From: an uncultured Gammaproteobacteria bacterium
Lineage (GTDB): Bacteria > Pseudomonadota > Gammaproteobacteria > Arenicellales > Poriferihabitantaceae
Length of the DNA stretch: 64,000 nucleotides
Direction: 5' to 3'
Assembly (NCBI GenBank): GCA_947259885.1
Contig: CAMYNW010000016.1
Location: 1-64,000 of the forward strand
The position numbers and the translations under genes were made by a program. Below, piece by piece: positions 53,630 to 61,816 of the stretch (within the stretch, counting starts at the first letter, position 1; each line of letters starts with the position of its first letter). Under the pieces are notes generated by a model. The model worked only from the letters and a program-made list of their open reading frames with translations, did no database searches and was not told where the DNA came from.

Positions 53630-56047
53630 TTAACCGCGCATGCGTTCGGCTTTATGATCGAACAAAACTTGGTCAATCATCACCGCATTTCGCATTTCAC
53701 CGAGAATTTCAATTTCAACTTCAACCCCGGGGGAAATCATCTCCACTGGTAAAAACCCGATCGCTACACTTTTCCCAGAAAAGTGCGCAAACCCACCTGA
53801 GGTCACGAACCCAACAATCTTATTGTTTTTCCAGATTGGCTCGTCTGCCACGGCGTCCGCATCCTGAGCGTCAACGATAAAAGTACAAAGCCTGCGCGAC
53901 ACGCCACGGGTTTTTTCCTCCAGCGCAGCTACTTTGCCTATAAATTCAGCTTCCTTGTTATAGGCGACGAACCGATCGAGCCCGGTTTCAAGGGGAGTGT
54001 AATCGGGCTTGTATTCCGCCAGCCAAGAACCGAATGATTTCTCAAGTCTAAGACTCATCATTGCACGCATGCCAAACGGCCGTAAGCCCAAGTCTTGTCC
54101 AGCCCGGCTTAACGCAGAGTAGAGTGCAACCTGATGATTTGCAGGAACATATATCTCATACCCAAGATCTCCAGTATAGGAAACCCGTTGCACAATCGCA
54201 TCACAATTTCCGACCTGCATCCGCTTCACAGATAAAAACGGAAATACTTTAGTAGACACATCTACTCGTGTTACGCGGTCTAGAAGGTGTCTTGACTCGG
54301 GGCCAGCTATCTGGAAACCGAGACGGTCCTGAGAAATATTCTTGAGTTGCACATCGCTCTGGGGAGGATGCTGTTCAAACCAACGTTGATGATAGTTCTG
54401 AGATCCATAGGAGGCTGTCAGCTGGAACAAATTCTGCGCAAGCTTAGAAACTGTAAAATCTCCAATCAGTTTGCCTTTTGGGCTCAACATTGGACACAGC
54501 GTCAGGCGCCCCGTCTTCGGCATTCGACCAGCCATTATCCAGTCCAGCCAGCTTTCCGCTCCACTACCGGCAACCTCAAACTTGCTGAAGTTGTGGATTT
54601 CGTTGATACCGACCCCGGTGCGCACAGCTCTGCATTCCTGCTCGATGACTGCAAAGGCGTTCGAACGTCGAAAAGAAGGAATCTCCCATGGTTCCTCCCC
54701 TCTGGGTGCAAAATAGTTCACATGCTCCATACCATAGCCTGAACCGAATACAGCATTCTGCTGTTGCCACAATCCATAAGCCGGCGTGGTGTGAAAAGGC
54801 CTTGCCGCTGGTAATTCTTCGTTGGGATAAGATACCGAAAACCGCCGCTGATAATTTTCACGTACCTTTATTCGCGTGTAAGCAGCCGTTGGGAAATCGC
54901 CGAACCTGGACACATCCATCGCAAATACATCTCTTGAGGGCTCTCCTTCGACCATCCATTCCGCTAAAGTAAGTCCCACTCCTCCCCCTTGACTGAAGCC
55001 CGCCATCACACCGCAGGCCGACCAGAAATTAGTGAGCCCCTGGACCGGCCCCACCAGTGGATTGCCATCCGGAGCAAAGGTAAACGGCCCGTTAATAATC
55101 GTTTTAATCCCAGCTCTCTCAAGCACCGGATAACGACTATAAGCTGTAGCCAACGACTCACCGATTCGCTCGAGATTATCCGGCAGCAATTCATGGCCGA
55201 AATTCCAACTAGTTCCGTCCACCGCCCATGGATCACAGTCCTGCTCGTAAAAGCCGATCACCAGTCCGTCACGCTCCTGGCGCAGATAACTCTCTCCTTC
55301 GGGATCCATTACATGGGGCAACTCGGTAGGATGATTAACTACTTCATCAATAGTATCGGTTGCTAAATATTGATGTTCCATTGGATGTAAAGGCAAGTAA
55401 ACTCCGGCCATCGCACCCACTTCCCTGGCCCACAAACCCGCTGCATTCACTATGTGTTCGGCCTTTATTTTGCCCTTTTCAGTCACTAGTTCCCAACTGC
55501 CATCCCCCAAGGGATTCAGTTCCAGGACACGATTGCGCAAAACTATCTCGGCACCGTTATTTTTTGCCGCGCGTGCGTAAGCATGTGTGGTCCCCGAAGG
55601 ATCAAGGTGCCCATCTAGGGGATCATAAAGGCCCCCGATAATGCCGTCTATATTGGTGATCGGAGACAATTCACTAATTTCATCTGGCGTCAACAGATGT
55701 GTATCCAGGCCCATGTAGCGATGTTTGGCCCGTTCTGCGCGCAGAAAATCCATGCGGTCTGGAGTTCCAGCCAAAGTGATTCCGCCAACATGATGAAGGC
55801 CACAACTCTGACCTGATTGTTGTTCCAGCTCCTTGTACAATTTAATGGTATAGCCCTGCAATGCCGCCATATTTGTATCGGCGTTCAGCGTATGGAAACC
55901 TCCCGCTGCATGCCAGGTAGATCCCGAAGTGAGCTCGGATCTTTCAATTAATGTGACATCGGTCCAACCTAGCTTTGTCAAATGATACAGGACACTGCAC
56001 CCAACCACACCGCCGCCGATAATCACTACCCGAGCATGAGATTTCAT
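53630..56047 (-). CDS. FAD/GcvT demethylase, dimethylglycine/sarcosine dehydrogenase-like (cluster B)
   Basis: An 805-residue homologue of the cluster A demethylase with the same layout. The Rossmann motif is IIGGGVVGCS near the N-terminus. The covalent-FAD site motif TSGSTWHAAG contains His46. The oxidase half shows HYVGG-like HHVGGITLAG and ACGVMAGFSQGGG. From about residue 420 the GcvT-like folate half follows (MEHVNYFAPRGEEPW, ECRAVRTGVGINEI, SGGFAHFSGKSVAIGF). It should oxidise an N-methyl substrate and load the carbon on folate. It starts 1 base after the XRE regulator stop. The substrate is unproven. Confidence 0.88.
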   Translation of the reverse strand: MKSHARVVIIGGGVVGCSVLYHLTKLGWTDVTLIERSELTSGSTWHAAGGFHTLNADTNMAALQGYTIKLYKELEQQSGQSCGLHHVGGITLAGTPDRMDFLRAERAKHRYMGLDTHLLTPDEISELSPITNIDGIIGGLYDPLDGHLDPSGTTHAYARAAKNNGAEIVLRNRVLELNPLGDGSWELVTEKGKIKAEHIVNAAGLWAREVGAMAGVYLPLHPMEHQYLATDTIDEVVNHPTELPHVMDPEGESYLRQERDGLVIGFYEQDCDPWAVDGTSWNFGHELLPDNLERIGESLATAYSRYPVLERAGIKTIINGPFTFAPDGNPLVGPVQGLTNFWSACGVMAGFSQGGGVGLTLAEWMVEGEPSRDVFAMDVSRFGDFPTAAYTRIKVRENYQRRFSVSYPNEELPAARPFHTTPAYGLWQQQNAVFGSGYGMEHVNYFAPRGEEPWEIPSFRRSNAFAVIEQECRAVRTGVGINEIHNFSKFEVAGSGAESWLDWIMAGRMPKTGRLTLCPMLSPKGKLIGDFTVSKLAQNLFQLTASYGSQNYHQRWFEQHPPQSDVQLKNISQDRLGFQIAGPESRHLLDRVTRVDVSTKVFPFLSVKRMQVGNCDAIVQRVSYTGDLGYEIYVPANHQVALYSALSRAGQDLGLRPFGMRAMMSLRLEKSFGSWLAEYKPDYTPLETGLDRFVAYNKEAEFIGKVAALEEKTRGVSRRLCTFIVDAQDADAVADEPIWKNNKIVGFVTSGGFAHFSGKSVAIGFLPVEMISPGVEVEIEILGEMRNAVMIDQVLFDHKAERMRG

Positions 56048-56048
56048 T

Positions 56049-56900
56049 TTATTTTTTCATTCCATTAATCAATGACCGAAGATAATCTCTTATCTCATTG
56101 GGCTGAACTGTCGCACACCGAACGAGTTCATCAAATCGTTTTGAAAACATGCGGATGTGTTCAGTACTGTTCAATACCAGGTAAGACTGGCCGATGAATA
56201 CCACGGCCCTAATTGGACCAAACAGAGTAAACGCTGCCGTATAAATTTCCCGCCCATCAAAAAGAAACCAACGAAAACGTGGATACAACTCGTCTACCAA
56301 TGCAATCATATGCTCAAGTTGCGCTATCCGGTCTTTCAGAGACAGGTCACGCCAAATGCCTTCACCACGCGCAAAGCCCTCAATATCCTGCGTTGACTGA
56401 CAGGATTCTAATTCGGACTCGGCTTTTCTTTGTTGGACCAGTAGGACATGGGTATCCCGAATACTCTGATCGGTGCGTCCGAGACCATATCGGCGAAACT
56501 CATAAGTGGCCGTTTGCTCCGTCTTAAGCAAATCGGGGAGTGTGGCAGGAATGTAGCGCACCTTATAACCACTTGCTTCCTGGTGCCACTCAAGCAATCG
56601 TTGATTAGCAGAAGATTCCGAAAAGTCTTCGAATTCCAGGGGCCCTCGCAGCAAATCAGCGCCAATCACACCCTGATTAGTGAGCCCGAGCAACCAATCA
56701 ACGCTGACCTGATACTGTTCAGCAATCGCTGCAATGGTATCCGCCCTAGGCAAGCGCAAATTATTGTTGGATAAAAGTTGCGAAAGGGTTGATCGATCAA
56801 TCCCGATTGATGCCGCAAAACGGGAATGATTAAGCCCGCTATTGGCGATAACTTCGCCAATACGCGATCGAAACACTTCTACTCTTTCTTGATACTTCAC
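56049..56900 (-). CDS. XRE-family transcriptional regulator (cluster B)
   Basis: A 283-residue regulator with an N-terminal Cro/C1-type helix-turn-helix (SGLNHSRFAASIGIDRSTLSQ; DTIAAIAEQYQVSVDWLLGL). A C-terminal domain of about 200 residues is of unknown fold, probably a ligand sensor. It lies inside cluster B: its ATG overlaps the MttB stop by 4 bases and its stop abuts the demethylase start. This makes it almost certainly the local regulator. Note that cluster A uses an unrelated AraC/GlxA regulator. A palindrome at 58529-58538 is a candidate site. Confidence 0.88.
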   Translation of the reverse strand: MKYQERVEVFRSRIGEVIANSGLNHSRFAASIGIDRSTLSQLLSNNNLRLPRADTIAAIAEQYQVSVDWLLGLTNQGVIGADLLRGPLEFEDFSESSANQRLLEWHQEASGYKVRYIPATLPDLLKTEQTATYEFRRYGLGRTDQSIRDTHVLLVQQRKAESELESCQSTQDIEGFARGEGIWRDLSLKDRIAQLEHMIALVDELYPRFRWFLFDGREIYTAAFTLFGPIRAVVFIGQSYLVLNSTEHIRMFSKRFDELVRCATVQPNEIRDYLRSLINGMKK

Positions 56901-58417
56901 CAGGACGGTTTTATTTCCGCGTGTCTCTTTTCAACATAGGCGGTCAGTTCCTCTTCCACCGCTGGGTCAATCGGCGGTTTTTCGTAGATTTCCAGCAACT
57001 GTTTATACATCTCGTTCGCTCTCTGGGTCGCGGTCTTTTCTCCATTCTCCTGCCAGGTCTCAAAATTACTCCAGTCCGACACTAACGGTTTATAGAACGC
57101 ATCCTTATACCTTGACATGGTGTGACTGGTACCGAAATGGTGCCCACCCGCACCGACTTCTTTGATCGCGTCTAACGCGAGATCCTCCTCGGTAACCTCA
57201 ATTGGCTGCAGTGTCTGCGTGATCATCTGAACCATTTCCATATCGAGCACCAGTTTTTCGAAAGATGCACAAAGCCCTCCTTCGAGCCAGCCTCCGCTAT
57301 GTTTTACCAGGTTGCCATGTGCCATGACCGCACTCCACAAAGACATTTCCGACTCCCAAGCTGCCTGAGCATCTGGGGTGTTGGACGCATTCACATTGGA
57401 AGTTCGGTATGGAATGTTATATCGGCGCGCTAGCTGACCACCTGCTAAAACTGCTCTGGCGTATTCTGGCGTACCAAATGCCGGCGCACCGGTTTTCATA
57501 TCGACATTAGAAGTAAATCCACCATACATTGCGGGTGAACCTGGGTTCACCATCTGTGTAACCGCAATAACCCCAAGTGCCTCGGCATTTTGCTGTGCTA
57601 AGGCCCCAGCTAGAGTGACTGGGCACATTGCACCCGCCAAGGTAAACGGCGTCACAACCGTTGGCTGGCCATATTCAGCCAGTAGCATCAATCCATCCAG
57701 CATCGGAACATCTACCTTTAGCGGCGAATTAGTATTGACCACAGTCATGATACTTGGCTGGGCTTTTAGCGTTTGATCATCTATTCCTCGCGATATCTTA
57801 ACCATCGCCAAAGCGTCTTCGACCTTACCGTTGCCAAGACTGTAACAGTGCCACGGCTTTTCAGTCAGCGTAGTAAACGCAAGATACGCATCAAGATGCC
57901 GAGTATGTGCAGGCAGATCGATGGGTTCTACCGGGTAACCCGAAAACAACCGTACAACGTTGAACATCTGCCCCAGCTTGAGAAAGCGACAATAATCTTC
58001 AAAGTTGCCTGTTCGCCTGCCGTGATCAAGATCCGAGCTATTCGGCGGGCTGGCCACGATCGTAAAATTAATATGATTGCCGCCAATCACCGAATCATAA
58101 ACTGGATTTCTGGCGTGCAGCCTAAACTCCGACGGGACCGTTGAGATTTTCTCCAACACCAACTCTCGATCCATGCAAACGTATCCTGTACCGGTATCGA
58201 TCGTCGCGCCATGCTGAACCATCAGGTTACGGGCTTTATCATTCATGATTTCAAGTCCGATCTGCTCAAGAATCCGCATCGAACCATCATGTATTAAATC
58301 AAGCGAGTTTTGGCTCAAGACCTCAATCGGGGGAAACGGATTACGCAGTTGCTCTATCGGTAATTGTTCCAGTTCAAATGCCGGTTTTTCCCTTCCTCGT
58401 CTTGATCTTCTGCTCAT
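56897..58417 (-). CDS. MttB-family trimethylamine methyltransferase homologue (cluster B)
   Basis: A 506-residue MttB-family protein without an in-frame amber codon, so non-pyrrolysine. It shows IHDGSMRILEQIGLEIMND in the N-terminal region. Later blocks are TVVNTNSPLKVD, TPFTLAGAMCPVTLAGALAQQNAEA and NASNTPDAQAAWES, and the C-terminal block is EVGAGGHHFGTSHTM. These core motifs are closer to the classical MttB pattern than those of the cluster A copy. The family transfers methyl from methylated amines to a corrinoid protein, but none is encoded here. It is divergent from the desaturase gene and leads the MttB-XRE-demethylase operon. Confidence 0.86.
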   Translation of the reverse strand: MSRRSRRGREKPAFELEQLPIEQLRNPFPPIEVLSQNSLDLIHDGSMRILEQIGLEIMNDKARNLMVQHGATIDTGTGYVCMDRELVLEKISTVPSEFRLHARNPVYDSVIGGNHINFTIVASPPNSSDLDHGRRTGNFEDYCRFLKLGQMFNVVRLFSGYPVEPIDLPAHTRHLDAYLAFTTLTEKPWHCYSLGNGKVEDALAMVKISRGIDDQTLKAQPSIMTVVNTNSPLKVDVPMLDGLMLLAEYGQPTVVTPFTLAGAMCPVTLAGALAQQNAEALGVIAVTQMVNPGSPAMYGGFTSNVDMKTGAPAFGTPEYARAVLAGGQLARRYNIPYRTSNVNASNTPDAQAAWESEMSLWSAVMAHGNLVKHSGGWLEGGLCASFEKLVLDMEMVQMITQTLQPIEVTEEDLALDAIKEVGAGGHHFGTSHTMSRYKDAFYKPLVSDWSNFETWQENGEKTATQRANEMYKQLLEIYEKPPIDPAVEEELTAYVEKRHAEIKPSW

Positions 58418-58528
58418 TTCGGCTTACCGCGTGACGTTACATCTCTAAATTTAATCCTTATTGGTGATTAAGTACAATCTAGTTAATTAATATAAACAAA
58501 ATTGACTATTCGTTTAACTTATTACTAA

Positions 58529-58538
58529 TGTGCGCACA
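58529..58538. promoter_or_regulatory. palindrome between cluster B and the desaturase gene
   Basis: TGTGCGCACA is a perfect 10-base palindrome, centred in the AT-rich 190-base gap between the divergent MttB and desaturase genes. Its GC-rich core stands out in this context. It is placed where an operator could control both directions, perhaps for the XRE regulator. No experimental support. Confidence 0.35.
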
Positions 58539-58608
58539 ATTCCCTTATTGATGGTATGGAAACCGTCGGATATAAATTTATCCCCACAACCATAATTAAT
58601 ACAACGGC

Positions 58609-59523
58609 GTGAAATCGGAGACTGCCCCTATTGAATGGACGACACTTTTGTCAGTAGTCGCAACTTACATCGTATGGTGGGTGGTGATCTCAAAGTTCAG
58701 TATCAATCCTGTGTTGATGACGCCCGTCCTGATGCTGCTTCTGGCTTTCCATACATCGTTGGTCCATGAACTACTGCATGGACACCCTACTCGTTCACAG
58801 TGGTTTAATGACTTACTCGGTACTCCCCCGGTCGCGTTAATTTATCCTTACGCAGTATTTAAAGATACGCACCTCAGGCATCACCGAAACGACCACTTAA
58901 CAATACCAGGTGTCGATCCGGAAAGTTTTTTCCATTGTTCTGAAGACTGGAACAAGAAACCCAAATTTTTGCGGATAGTGGCTTGGATAAATATGGCGCT
59001 TGCAGGCAGGTTACTTCTAAGTCCAATGTTCAGTGTAATCCAAATGCTGAAGCTGTGCATGGTTCAACTGTTCTCGGGCACGCTGAAGCAAAAGCTAACC
59101 TGGTTGATTCATATTCCAGCTGTTATTGGAGTGTTATATGTCGCAACGAACTATTACGCAGTGCCGCTATGGATATACCTGTTGTCTGCGTATGGTGCGC
59201 ATTCTTTAATCAGCCTGCGCTCATTTTTCGAACACCGCACCTCTGAAGATCCTGACCAAAGAATAGTGATCGTTAGATCATGCTGGTTTTTCAAACTGCT
59301 GTTTCTCAACAACAATTTTCATGCCACGCATCATCGCTATCCATACTTACCCTGGTATAAGATCGAAAACCGTTTTAATAAGGATGGCGGAACGGTACTG
59401 AAGAGAAACGGTAATTTTTATTTTTCCGGATACCGTGACTGGTTACAGTTCTTATTTCATCCAGTGGCGTCACCAGTTTATCCTTACCCGGTCAAACATT
59501 ACACAGCTCTAGAGTTCAAATAA
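58609..59523 (+). CDS. membrane fatty-acid-desaturase-family diiron protein
   Basis: A 304-residue integral membrane protein with the three histidine boxes of this superfamily: HELLHGH (53-59), HLRHH (88-92) and HATHH (238-242). About four membrane helices surround them. It starts at GTG 58609. The family includes fatty acid desaturases, hydroxylases and ketolases that use oxygen at a diiron centre, so the substrate need not be a lipid. The stop is followed at once by the ATG of the PhnD-like gene (TAAATG), indicating a coupled pair. It is divergent from cluster B. Confidence 0.85.
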   Translation: MKSETAPIEWTTLLSVVATYIVWWVVISKFSINPVLMTPVLMLLLAFHTSLVHELLHGHPTRSQWFNDLLGTPPVALIYPYAVFKDTHLRHHRNDHLTIPGVDPESFFHCSEDWNKKPKFLRIVAWINMALAGRLLLSPMFSVIQMLKLCMVQLFSGTLKQKLTWLIHIPAVIGVLYVATNYYAVPLWIYLLSAYGAHSLISLRSFFEHRTSEDPDQRIVIVRSCWFFKLLFLNNNFHATHHRYPYLPWYKIENRFNKDGGTVLKRNGNFYFSGYRDWLQFLFHPVASPVYPYPVKHYTALEFK

Positions 59524-60348
59524 ATGTCAACTGCAAAGCCAACACGACTGCTGGCGTGTGGCATGTATGCATTCACAGAACCTTTACGTGAGGCATGGAC
59601 AGTTCTCCTATCACCCCTCACTAAGATACTTGAACAAACTGATCACTCATCGCTAAGCGGTGCCCTGCAACTGCTTTTTGATACCAGTTCGGATATCTAC
59701 CAATCGCCACAGCTTTTTCTTGGGCATACTTGCGGCTATCCATACATGACCCGATGGATACAAACCCACCAACTTGTCTGTGTACCAGAATTTGAAATTT
59801 CCGGATGTTCTGGTACACAGTACTCGAGCTGGTTTATTTGCCGCTCTGACGACCAACGATCAACTATTAAGTCATTTGTGGGGGCGATTGCTGCAATCAA
59901 TGGAACTAATTCAAATAGCGGTATGAATGTACTTCGCTACCAGGCGAGTCTGCATGCCACCAATGGCAAATTTTTCAGCAACATCAACACTTCTGGGTCG
60001 CATACGGAAAGCATGCGCGCAGTAGCGGCCGGTGATGCAGATATTGCTTCAGTTGACGCGATCAGTTACCACCACATTGTTGAATCGGATCCAATGCTGG
60101 CGAGTGCCGTCAGAGTGATGGGGCAATCAGTCCATACGACTGGCCTGCCTTTTATCATGCACAACAACGAGCAAATGGATCGCTCAACTCTTGTTGATGC
60201 CCTGAACCAATGTGTCGAACAATTGAGCGACACTTATCGGGAACACCTGAAACTGATTCGCTTTAGCGAAGTCAGCGAAACGGATTATGAAGCCCTGATA
60301 AGACTTGAAACAGAGGCTGTCGCAACAGGCTATCCGACGCTCTCCTGA
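59524..60348 (+). CDS. PhnD-like substrate-binding protein without signal peptide
   Basis: A 274-residue protein of the PhnD/SsuA-like periplasmic binding fold. It shows LFLGHTCGYPYMTRW, AAINGTNSNSGMNVLRY, SGSHTESMRAVAAGDADIASVDAISY and GLPFIMHN. These match the ligand-pocket segments of phosphonate/phosphate-type binding proteins. Unusually it starts MSTAKPTRLLACGMY with no signal peptide, and no ABC permease or ATPase is linked. It may bind a ligand in the cytoplasm or act as an enzyme or sensor. It is coupled to the desaturase gene. Confidence 0.8.
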   Translation: MSTAKPTRLLACGMYAFTEPLREAWTVLLSPLTKILEQTDHSSLSGALQLLFDTSSDIYQSPQLFLGHTCGYPYMTRWIQTHQLVCVPEFEISGCSGTQYSSWFICRSDDQRSTIKSFVGAIAAINGTNSNSGMNVLRYQASLHATNGKFFSNINTSGSHTESMRAVAAGDADIASVDAISYHHIVESDPMLASAVRVMGQSVHTTGLPFIMHNNEQMDRSTLVDALNQCVEQLSDTYREHLKLIRFSEVSETDYEALIRLETEAVATGYPTLS

Positions 60349-60364
60349 GTCAACAATTTAACTT

Positions 60365-60832
60365 TTACTGCGAGGTAGCCGCGATGGCGAAATTTGCCAG
60401 CGCATCCGAAATTTTTTCAAGCAACGATGCTACATTTTCGCAAGCTTGCATACCGTGTCGCGACGCTAGGTATCCTGCATCGTTATAGCCAAACCATACC
60501 TGACCGTTCTGATCCTCCCAGATCAGCGCTTTCATCGGCAGATCGATAGCACTGCTCTGAGCGCATTTTATTAGTCCCGTTCCAACTTTAGGATTGCCGA
60601 AGATCACAAGCTCAGTAGGCGCTATAGAGTCGCCTATGGATGCTGCACCCGCAGCATGATCGATACGCGCGAAGACTTTCATGCCCTTTTCAGCTAAAAC
60701 ACCCTCTAGCTTATCCGCCGTTACCTTTACATCGTGAGCACTTTCAACTATGACTAATCCCTGTTGAGCAACAGCAACATGGTTAAACAGAATGCATAGC
60801 GCCAGACTCAGCAAAATTTGGATTTTTTTCAT
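60365..60832 (-). CDS. DUF302-domain exported protein
   Basis: A 155-residue protein with a clear signal peptide ending at HVAVAQ. It then has one DUF302 domain (V-I-V-E-S-A-H-D-V-K-V-T-A-D-K-L-E; V-F-A-R-I-D-H-A-A-G-A; PTELVIFGNPKVGTGL; LPMKALIWED). DUF302 proteins are periplasmic and of unknown function, sometimes linked to metal or redox stress. The gene is leftward and converges on the PhnD-like gene. Confidence 0.88.
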   Translation of the reverse strand: MKKIQILLSLALCILFNHVAVAQQGLVIVESAHDVKVTADKLEGVLAEKGMKVFARIDHAAGAASIGDSIAPTELVIFGNPKVGTGLIKCAQSSAIDLPMKALIWEDQNGQVWFGYNDAGYLASRHGMQACENVASLLEKISDALANFAIAATSQ

Positions 60833-61192
60833 TTGATTTAATCTCTCCCTTGAAGATGTGTAGTTGAAGAATAGGTATACTCTCTGGCCCCCTACCCGAA
60901 GTAAAGAAATTTTGACCTAGCGGTGGACAAGCGAGTTGACCAAAGAGTTAATTCAACTGGATTATAGTCCCTATATGACGGACGGTCGATTTACTGAGAT
61001 GAGCGGCAATCCATTAATTTTACGAACAAAATTTAATGTTTCATGTTGTAAATAATGTTGAGTACGCTTGATTCATTGGTTAGTATTAACGTCCAAGCGG
61101 GACAATTCGAGCAATGGCTTAATAATAAAAAACTCGGAATAAAAAGCTCGGACTGTTTGGGAATTTAATCGAAGGGGATATAGGAGATTATT
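60833..61192. other. intergenic region before the orphan gene
   Basis: About 360 AT-rich bases. TTGACC near 60936 and TATAGT about 21 bases later could be a poor promoter for the rightward orphan gene. A ribosome binding site AGGAG sits 7 bases before its ATG. The short repeat AAAAAACTCGGA / AAAAAGCTCGGA occurs near 61125-61150. No RNA gene was recognised. Confidence 0.45.
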
Positions 61193-61816
61193 ATGGGTGT
61201 CAAAGATAAGGCATTCACTTGGTCGGCAGCCACTAACAAGGCGGTCTATGGCGTAAACAGCTTTCACACGTCTGGTTATCCGGTAAAACCGGATGATCTC
61301 CAATCCCTGAATGATTCCATTGAACGATGGGGCCAGTTCCTCCGCCATATTTTTCTTGGTTCTTCAGTGGGCTACGTTAATAAGGAAGTTCTCGAGCAAT
61401 ACACACTTGAAGATACAGAACTCTATCTTGACGTAAAGATTCAACTTTCGCAGGCGATGGCATCGGTCCAGGACGACATTCTCGCGAATCGTCTTGAAAT
61501 GATCTGTAATGAGATTCGCAAGAACAGCTACAAATTCATCAGCAGCACCCTACCGATGCTTAATGAAAACAGCCGAAATTTGGTTGAGCTCAAGGACAAT
61601 AATGGTCTGATCAAGACTCATGCTGACAAAGCCCTTTATATTGGAGCGACCAGAAGGAGTGTTAATGGAGGTACAGATCATCAGGAAAGCTTGTCATTAC
61701 GTCGCAAACAGATCATGGCAGTTATCAATCGACAGCATCGCGATGTGATTCAAAATCTGGCTCAGATTTCCAGCAAAATAAATAGCAGCCTATATTCCGA
61801 CGAGTACGAACTTTAA
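61193..61816 (+). CDS. orphan helical protein of unknown function
   Basis: A 207-residue protein with a good AGGAG ribosome binding site, starting MGVKDKAFTWSAATNK. It has no signal peptide, membrane segment or recognised motif. The central region (EDTELYLDVKIQLSQAMASV, DDILANRLEMICNEIRKN) and the C-terminus are strongly helical. A charged stretch includes RRSVNGGTDHQESLSLRRK. It does not resemble a family I know. Its 3' end overlaps the 3' end of the convergent fusion gene by 4 bases. Codon use looks ordinary. Confidence 0.7.
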   Translation: MGVKDKAFTWSAATNKAVYGVNSFHTSGYPVKPDDLQSLNDSIERWGQFLRHIFLGSSVGYVNKEVLEQYTLEDTELYLDVKIQLSQAMASVQDDILANRLEMICNEIRKNSYKFISSTLPMLNENSRNLVELKDNNGLIKTHADKALYIGATRRSVNGGTDHQESLSLRRKQIMAVINRQHRDVIQNLAQISSKINSSLYSDEYEL

